This document shows positions 57,951 to 64,000 of a DNA stretch of 64,000 nt, piece by piece. Origin of the DNA: Portunus trituberculatus. Taxonomy: Eukaryota > Arthropoda > Malacostraca > Decapoda > Portunidae. Where the stretch lies: assembly GCF_017591435.1 (NCBI RefSeq), contig NC_059279.1, positions 4,387,501 through 4,451,500 of the forward strand. Direction: 5' to 3'. The position numbers were made by a program, and so were the translations under genes. Position 1 is the stretch's first letter; every line of letters begins with the position of its first letter. The notes beneath the pieces were generated by a model that saw only the letters and a list, made by a program, of their open reading frames with translations, had not been told where the DNA came from and did no database searches.

Positions 57951-58139
57951 TTCACGATGGTTTCCAGGAAGGCGTGCCTCTCAGGATCGTACCCCCTCTC
58001 CCTCTCCCTCTCCCCGCTGGACGCCGCCCTCCGCACACCACCGACGGTCATTGCGAGTTAATCGAGTTTTGTTGCACACTAAACATTGGAGACGCCTTAT
58101 ATGTGTAGCTTATGTCTTGCTGCATGATAGTATTGTCTA

Positions 58140-58690
58140 GCTATCAAATTTCGCAAAATGCAGCAAGAATGTAAGAATATACTAAATCTAAGTTTAGTCT
58201 AAGCCGATGCCCTTCCCACATGAAAAGTTTATAATTGTTCAGTTATCGAGTCTCACAAATGTATGAAGCGTACAAGAAAATATACCTCTAAAACAATTTT
58301 GTCCGGGTGTCGAGTCTCACAAAGCAACGAGAATGTTAGAAAATGTTATTTCTAAGTTTAGTCTTAGCCAATACCCTTCCCACATGAAAAGTCTTATATA
58401 TTTTGTTCAGTTATCGGTTATCAAGCCATCAAAATGTATGAAGCGTATAAGAAAATATACCTGCATATGACCAGATGTTAAGTCTTACAAATGCAGCGAG
58501 AATGTAAGAAAATATACATATAAGTTCGTGTAAGTTGTCAGTGTTTGGTGTGCAGTACATTGTCAGAATAACCTACGTACTGTCCAGATACCGTATCTCA
58601 TAAATGCAGCAAAAATATAAGAACACTTACCTGCATCACAATATTGCTCAGGTATCGAGTCTGAGAAGAATATAGAGTTTAACAGCAAGC
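58140..58690. repeat. Degenerate satellite with alternating long and short units
   Basis: Units begin at about 58143, 58240, 58304, 58408, 58473, 58586 and 58650 with TATCGAGTCTCACAAA-like starts and AAGAAAATATACCT later. Long units (about 100 bp, with AAGTTTAGTCTTAGCC and CCCTTCCCACATGAAAAGT) alternate with short ones (about 65 bp). Confidence 0.75.
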
Positions 58691-58742
58691 TGTCAGTGTT
58701 ATAGTTACAGATGTACAACAGAGCTCGACTAGTCTGATTTGT

Positions 58743-59217
58743 GTCGAGTCTCCCTTATCACTGACGCCTTTCGCCTAATCAACTCTCCTCCTCTGATTAA
58801 CTGTATTCAGCTTCTTTCTCACCGCCGAAATGTTGCATCTCTTTCTATCTTTTATCACTATTTTCATGTTAACTGCTCTACTGATCTTGCTAACTGCATG
58901 CCTTCCCTCCTCCTGCTGCACAAGGCTTTCTTCTTCCTCTCATCCCTATTCTGTTCAGCCCTTTAATACAAGAGTTAACCAATACTCTCAACCATTCATA
59001 CCTTTCACTGGCAAACTCTAGAACTCCCTACCTGCTTCTGTATTTCCATCTCCCTACGACTTGACTTATTTTAAGAGAGAAGTTTCAAGACATTTGTCCC
59101 TGGCTTTTCTATGACTCTTTCGGACCTTTTAGGGAACCTGCAGTTCCAGTGGACCTTTTTTTTTTCTAACATTTTGTTGCCCTTGGCAGTCTTCCCTCCT
59201 GCATAAAAAAAAAATAA
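58743..59217 (+). mobile_element. LINE 3' end relic
   Basis: The plus strand encodes broken pieces of a reverse-transcriptase C-terminus: LLSHRRNVASLSIFYHYFHV, then NSLPASVFPSPYDLTYFKRE and VSRHLSLAFL, with stops between. A 3' UTR follows, with (A)n/AAT at about 59206-59224. It differs from the two LINE copies in STAT introns. A short piece of the same type lies at 11.3 kb. Confidence 0.7.
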
Positions 59218-59444
59218 TAATAATCTTGCGGCAACAGACAAGACACACTAGGAAACACTACACGCTGCAAATACGGAATCGAACCTAATGATGCATGCAA
59301 CTAACATTTAAAGCTTCCGACTGTATATGCGTACGTACAATACAAATGCTGTCCATGCATGTACAAGGTCAGTAGTAACAAAGAGACGTACAGGCTATCT
59401 CGTAGACATCTGAGTTCGTACTATCATATTCATAAGCAATTTAA

Positions 59445-59640
59445 TACCGAGTAGCATGACGCGTTTTCATATTCACTCCGCTTACTATTTGGTGATTTTA
59501 TACAGCTTCAAAAACTCATGAAGTGGATTGATATTGGGAAAACTCTGGCTATTAATCATCTGACCTCTATATTCTTCTTAATGTTAATAAGATGGTCTAA
59601 TCGTACAGAAATCTCAAGGTAAAAATGTGTCCCAGTGCTG
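59445..59640 (-). mobile_element. Dispersed TTAA-ended repeat, copy 2 (inverted)
   Basis: The inverse of the 55853-56060 copy. The ends are TTAATACCGAGTAGCATGAC on the left and CAGTGCTGAGGGATTAA on the right, so both keep TTAA. They are imperfect inverted repeats of each other. Confidence 0.75.
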
Positions 59641-59649
59641 AGGGATTAA

Positions 59650-60140
59650 TATCAATAATTATCGATCAAAGAATAAGATTTTTTTTTCTTCCTAACCGCA
59701 TTGTTATTTAAACGTGAAGTATATCGCATGATGTATTTCTTTATTAATTTCTGGTAAACATTTTTTTTCAGACACAATGCTGTATGATTTCACTTCAACA
59801 TAATTCTACTAAACAAAAAATATTCTCGGTTATATAAAGATAAACGTATATGTGACTGATTTGTTATCTCGCAGCCGGCAAAGTTCCCTCCCAAGCTTGC
59901 CAATGGTGGTTATCTCATAATTTTCCTCCTCTGATCTACGTATATCTTATCAGTGGTGTTTGGCACTTCATGTTACTTGGAAATGTCTCCTTCATACCCA
60001 GAACAAGAGGCGCAGTCACCCGTAGCCTGCACTCGATTCTTATCTCGCTTGACCTTCAGTTTGCTCGTTGTTGCTTGGACCTTATTGCTTTATTTTGCGA
60101 ATGTTATCATCATTGTGCTATTTTTTTATTATCATCACCG
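59650..60140. other. Gene-less stretch
   Basis: No supported gene; open frames here run on into the microsatellites. Confidence 0.4.
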
Positions 60141-60157
60141 TTGTTGTTGTTGTTACT

Positions 60158-60158
60158 T

Positions 60159-60204
<46 letters not shown>
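60158..60204. repeat. CTA microsatellite
   Basis: About 47 bp of ACT/CTA triplets. Confidence 0.95.
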
Positions 60205-60209
<5 letters not shown>

Positions 60210-60299
60210 ATACTAATACTACGCATCTACAATATACCTCAAAGATACTTCGAAAAGGAAAAAAAAAAGAAACCAAGGAACAAAGAGAGAAAGAAGGAA

Positions 60300-60301
<2 letters not shown>

Positions 60302-60358
<57 letters not shown>
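60302..60358. repeat. GA microsatellite
   Basis: About 57 bp of GA dinucleotides. Confidence 0.97.
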
Positions 60359-60362
<4 letters not shown>

Positions 60363-60439
60363 AAAGAAATTAATTGGCATACTCTGTGTAGTACAAAACA
60401 TGTCCTCTTATTAGTCACTCCGTCCACTTTATCCATCTG

Positions 60440-60498
60440 TTATTGTTATTATTATCATTGTTATCATTATTATTACTATTATTATTATTATTATTATA

Positions 60499-60548
<50 letters not shown>

Positions 60549-60552
60549 CAAC
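60440..60552. repeat. ATT microsatellite, interrupted
   Basis: TTATTA triplets with a few ATC and AAT variants. Confidence 0.95.
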
Positions 60553-60679
60553 ATTATTATTTTCATTATTCACTGAGCCAGCCCACATATCCAAGCAGTA
60601 TATTATTTGCTCCTTGTGTGCACGCCTGGCCTGTGTCCGTTACCTGTACATTGGTATATTGCGTCACCTGTGCAAAGTC

Positions 60680-60850
60680 TCTGGGTGTGCTGTGAGCGGC
60701 GAGCGGTGAGCGGTGCCGCCTCACCCTACTTATAACGCAAGATAAACCTCAAGAACAGCCAATCCGAGCATGGCCCTAGGCGGAAAACTTTCAACGAGCT
60801 TCAAATGTCACCTGGACTCATCGAGCTTGTGCAGTACATGTGTGAGTTAT
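60680..60850 (+). promoter_or_regulatory. Possible promoter and short first exon
   Basis: A GC-rich GAGCGGCGAGCGG stretch is followed by ACTTATAACG (TATA-like, about 60728), AGCCAATCC (CCAAT box, about 60758) and an ATG at 60770. A donor-like ATGT|GTGAGT follows at about 60842. No downstream exon was found, so this is weak. Confidence 0.15.
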
Positions 60851-61136
60851 ATATGAGTAAATGAGTGTATATATGTTTCACTATCATTATGAGGGAATAA
60901 ATGCTGATGAAGAATATGAAGGGAAAGAAATATTACCAGGATCCATCTGCATTTTGTAACAGGTTGATTTGTAAGCAAATTGATGAAAGGAAATACAACT
61001 GAACTGTTTACAATTCTTTTATTAAAACTTTTTTGTTCTGTAAAAGGGTGAGTAAATTGATGGTTTGTTTTATTATTCTCTTTCGTTTTGCACTATCTCA
61101 GTCTTTGCAGGTAAACAAAATGATAAAGAAAATTCA

Positions 61137-61190
61137 ACAATAAATAGTAACAATAATAATAGTAATGATTATGATAAAAATAATAATAAC

Positions 61191-61234
<44 letters not shown>

Positions 61235-61293
61235 TAATAATAATAACAATAATGATAATAATAACAATAACAATAATAATAATAATGATAATA

Positions 61294-61369
<76 letters not shown>

Positions 61370-61519
61370 TAGTAATAATAGTACAGTAATAATGATAATA
61401 ATGATGATAATGATAATAATAATGAAAATAATAATAATAGTAATAACAATAAATAAATAAATAGATAAATAGAATAAATGATAATAATAATAACAATAGT
61501 AATAATAATAATAATAATG

Positions 61520-61578
<59 letters not shown>

Positions 61579-61740
61579 AATAATGATAACAATAATAACA
61601 ATAATAGTAATAACAATACCAATAATAATAATAACAATAATAGCAATAATAATAATGATAATAATAATGATAACAATAATAATAACAATAATAACAATAA
61701 TAATGATAATAATAATAATAACAATAATAACAACAATAAT

Positions 61741-61782
<42 letters not shown>

Positions 61783-61790
61783 AATAATAG
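61137..61790. repeat. Large AAT/AAC/GAT trinucleotide region
   Basis: About 650 bp of AAT triplets with AAC, GAT and AGT variants, ending in about 50 bp of AAC. Asn, Ile and Leu open frames are artefacts. Confidence 0.97.
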
Positions 61791-62094
61791 ATAAACCAAA
61801 CCGTAAATGGAAAAAAAAAAATCTTTGGGTGTCTTCACACGTTAACGAAACAATGAATACAATAAAAAAAAAGAATAAATAAATGCACAAACAAATGAAT
61901 AAAACAATCCGTTCTGGTGCGTGAGTACAAAACAGGAATCGTGATGAAAATTATTGTGTACGTGTATATTTCAGAGGTTTGTTTGTGTTCGCAGGGCTTC
62001 AGGGAATCGTGATTATATATAACTGGGTAAATAACTGCAGCGAACAGGTAACACGGTGTTGGTCCTTGTTCCCTCCTAGCCGGCGACGCGTGCT

Positions 62095-62910
62095 CCCTCT
62101 GCGCTGATTCCCTTTACTACCTGCTTACCTCTGCGCTGATCGCTTGCACCTAGTTACCTGTTCATTCCCTGCTTACCTATACACTGATCGCTTGTACCTG
62201 GTTACCTGTACAATTTTGATTACCTGCTTACCTCTATACTGATTGCTTGTACCTGGTTACCTGTATACTACCTGCTTATCTCTGTACTGATAGCTTGCAC
62301 CTGGTTACTTGTACATTCCCTGCTTACCTCTACACTGATCACTTGTACCTGGTTACCTGTACAATTTTGCTTACTTGTATTGCCTGATTACCTCTACACT
62401 GATTACTTGTACCTGGTTATCTGTACAGTTATGATTACTTGTATTATCTGGTTACTTGAACACTGATAACTTGTACTTGGTTAGCTCTATGATACTGATT
62501 TTTTTTATCATCTCGTTATCTGTACATTGATTACTTTTACCTGGTTACCCATATAATGCTAATTACGTGTGGCTTTATACCTGTGAAACGTTGAAACATT
62601 GACTATTCGTATCTGATGACGTATAAAAAAAGTTCTTATTTTTAGTTGGTTACCTGCACAACACCTGTACTTGATTAACTGTAGCACACTGACTGCTTCT
62701 ACCTGGTTACCTGTAGAACACTGATCACTTGCAATTTATTAGCTGTTAAGACACTAGTTACGTTTATTTAATTAACTGTTAAACTCTAATTATTGAAAAG
62801 CAATTACCTGAAAAAATTCATTTTAGCTAAATGAGATTTCCTCTTAAAAACATTGCTTTTATCTAATTACCTCTGAAATACTAATTACCTGCAACTGGGT
62901 ACTTCTAAAC
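62095..62910. repeat. Degenerate minisatellite of GGTTACCTGTACA units
   Basis: Repeated ACACTGAT.(G/A)CTTGTACCTGGTTACCT and CCTGCTTACCTCTAC blocks of about 45-65 bp are well ordered to about 62520. They decay to the right. No gene is visible. Confidence 0.8.
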
Positions 62911-63180
62911 ACTGTCCGCAGGAGCTACATGTTTCCTTGGCAATAGTTCAACCAGAAGATATCTTTTGGTACTGCCCACGATAGCGTATGATTGCAGGAA
63001 TAGTTAGCGTGTGGAATCAAAATCAACGTGGAAATTCGTTGCTTATCATGACTCCTATCGTGTATTAATTTCCTGCCAGTTATGAGCAGACCCGTAAATG
63101 AGGAGCGCTGGGAGGAAGGACAGCTGATGTGGTGGTGGTGGTGGTGGTAATAGTAGTTCCGGGGATTTCGGTAGTATTTT

Positions 63181-63370
63181 CATGGTAATTGGAAGAGAAT
63201 TTTTAGATCATGCCATTGATAAAAGTATATTAGTAATTCATAAGATGACAGCAGGTGTGAAAGGGAGAGTGTGGTGGTTGCCATTTCCATTAGTAAATTT
63301 CATAGTAATAGATCATGCCATAGATAAAAGCATGTTAATGATTAGTAAGATGAAAGCAGGTGTGAGTTTG
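63181..63370. repeat. 105-bp tandem duplication
   Basis: AGATCATGCCATTGATAAAAG, then TTAGTAATTCATAAGATGA.AGCAGGTGTGA, occurs at 63205 and, slightly changed, at 63310. Confidence 0.8.
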
Positions 63371-63399
63371 AATGGAGTAAGAGGAGAGACGGTAGTGAG

Positions 63400-63545
63400 G
63401 GACGGCATGTGGTGTGATGGTTTGCTCTGTTTAGAAAAGGTCAAGAGAGGTTGCGGTGGTATGTGATGGTGTGTGACTGTTTGCTGTGTTTAGGATAGGT
63501 TAACAGAGGATACGGTGGCATGTGACGGCGTGTGGTGGCTGGTTG
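63400..63545. repeat. About 67-bp tandem repeat
   Basis: GGCATGTG.TGTGATGG followed by TTTGCT.TGTTTAG and GGTTAA/AAGAGAGG recurs twice, with a third partial unit. Confidence 0.75.
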
Positions 63546-63593
63546 TGATGGAAACAGGTGAGTCAGCCAGCATGTGGGCGGGTGGAGGGAGGA

Positions 63594-63607
63594 GTTGCTA
63601 TGGAAAC
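63594..63607. promoter_or_regulatory. RFX-type X-box motif
   Basis: GTTGCTATGGAAAC fits the X-box pattern RYYNYYATRRNRAC at every position. A weaker related site (GTTGTGATGGAAAC) lies about 50 bp to the left. No downstream gene is visible in the window. Confidence 0.35.
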
Positions 63608-64000
63608 GATTCATCTCACAACCTCTACAGCGGGATCAGATGGAGCAACAAGACTATTGTGCATCTACAGCCACAAAGAGGCACGCGAGGAGCTGAGATG
63701 CATCACAGGAATCAGAGTTTAGCGGATGACTTTTTGCAGACAGTCAGTCGTGTATAAGATTGTTCATGACACTAATATATGATGGCAAAATATCTTTAAA
63801 GATAAGAATGCCGCAAAAGAAGTATTACTTTTACAGACTTGCAAGCAATTATGTAACACAATTATAATAAACTGGAATTGATAAGGTGGCTGACCTCTTG
63901 GAACTGAATTAAAAGCAGGGAAACGAGATACATGAATTAGAGTGTTTTTATTAGTCCCTCAGCTGAGAACAGGTTAAAACAATTATTTCTGCCCATCCTC
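63608..64000. other. Gene-less window end
   Basis: No supported gene or repeat. Confidence 0.4.

Noticed and set aside
58140..58690. CRISPR-like array
   Set aside because: Repeat units are degenerate, repeat and spacer are not separable, and the genome is eukaryotic.
61065..61890. Open frames of up to 265 codons rich in Asn, Ile, Leu and Tyr on both strands
   Set aside because: All frames of an AAT/AAC repeat stay open; composition is purely repeat-driven.

Overview
The window looks like nuclear DNA of a decapod crustacean, perhaps a crab. That placement is inference. It rests on a complete invertebrate-type STAT gene (STAT5/Stat92E-like), an arthropod SMCO4 gene, a very high density of long dinucleotide and trinucleotide microsatellites, and the mix of tRNA-derived SINEs, non-LTR retrotransposons and DNA transposons. 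There is no sign of bacterial or organellar sequence.

Only two genes are supported well, both on the minus strand. (1) SMCO4, a 61-residue single-pass membrane protein, is read from one coding exon at 1871-2064; its non-coding 5' exon(s) lie upstream, with candidates ending at 2679 and 11953. (2) A STAT transcription factor occupies 19.2-53.5 kb. I could place 16 coding exons (49709 down to 19239). All junctions have GT-AG sites and consistent phase, and together they give an 802-residue protein with N-terminal domain, coiled coil, DNA-binding domain, linker, SH2 domain, a GYVKP tyrosine site and a short acidic tail encoded by an exon 12.3 kb beyond the previous one. Its 5' UTR exon(s) and promoter probably lie near 53.2-53.6 kb, where an E2F-like site and two tandem STAT sites occur.

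Layout: 1-5 kb SMCO4 and flanking; 5-9 kb low-complexity, AC-rich and pyrimidine-rich repeats; 9.08-10.5 kb a non-autonomous hAT element with 8-bp target duplication; 10.5-16.6 kb SINEs, microsatellites and decayed repeats; 16.6-19.2 kb STAT downstream region; 19.2-49.7 kb STAT coding region. STAT intron 3 (39.57-48.59 kb) is almost wholly a second copy of the same hAT family, into which a Tigger-like element, four SINEs, a LINE and a Tc1-like transposon (itself inside the LINE) are nested. 49.7-53.5 kb holds the STAT 5' introns; 53.5-64 kb is mostly intergenic, with a 427-bp AT tract, several degenerate minisatellites, a LINE 3' relic, an inverted pair of TTAA-ended repeats and a possible first exon of a secreted protein.

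The most notable observations are two SINE families with different tRNA-like heads and tails but one common core, the nested transposon intron whose hAT end lies 12 bp from a splice donor, a 61-bp duplication of a STAT splice acceptor, an in-frame stop exactly at the donor of STAT exon 15 that would give a tail-less isoform, and paired STAT motifs at the likely STAT promoter.
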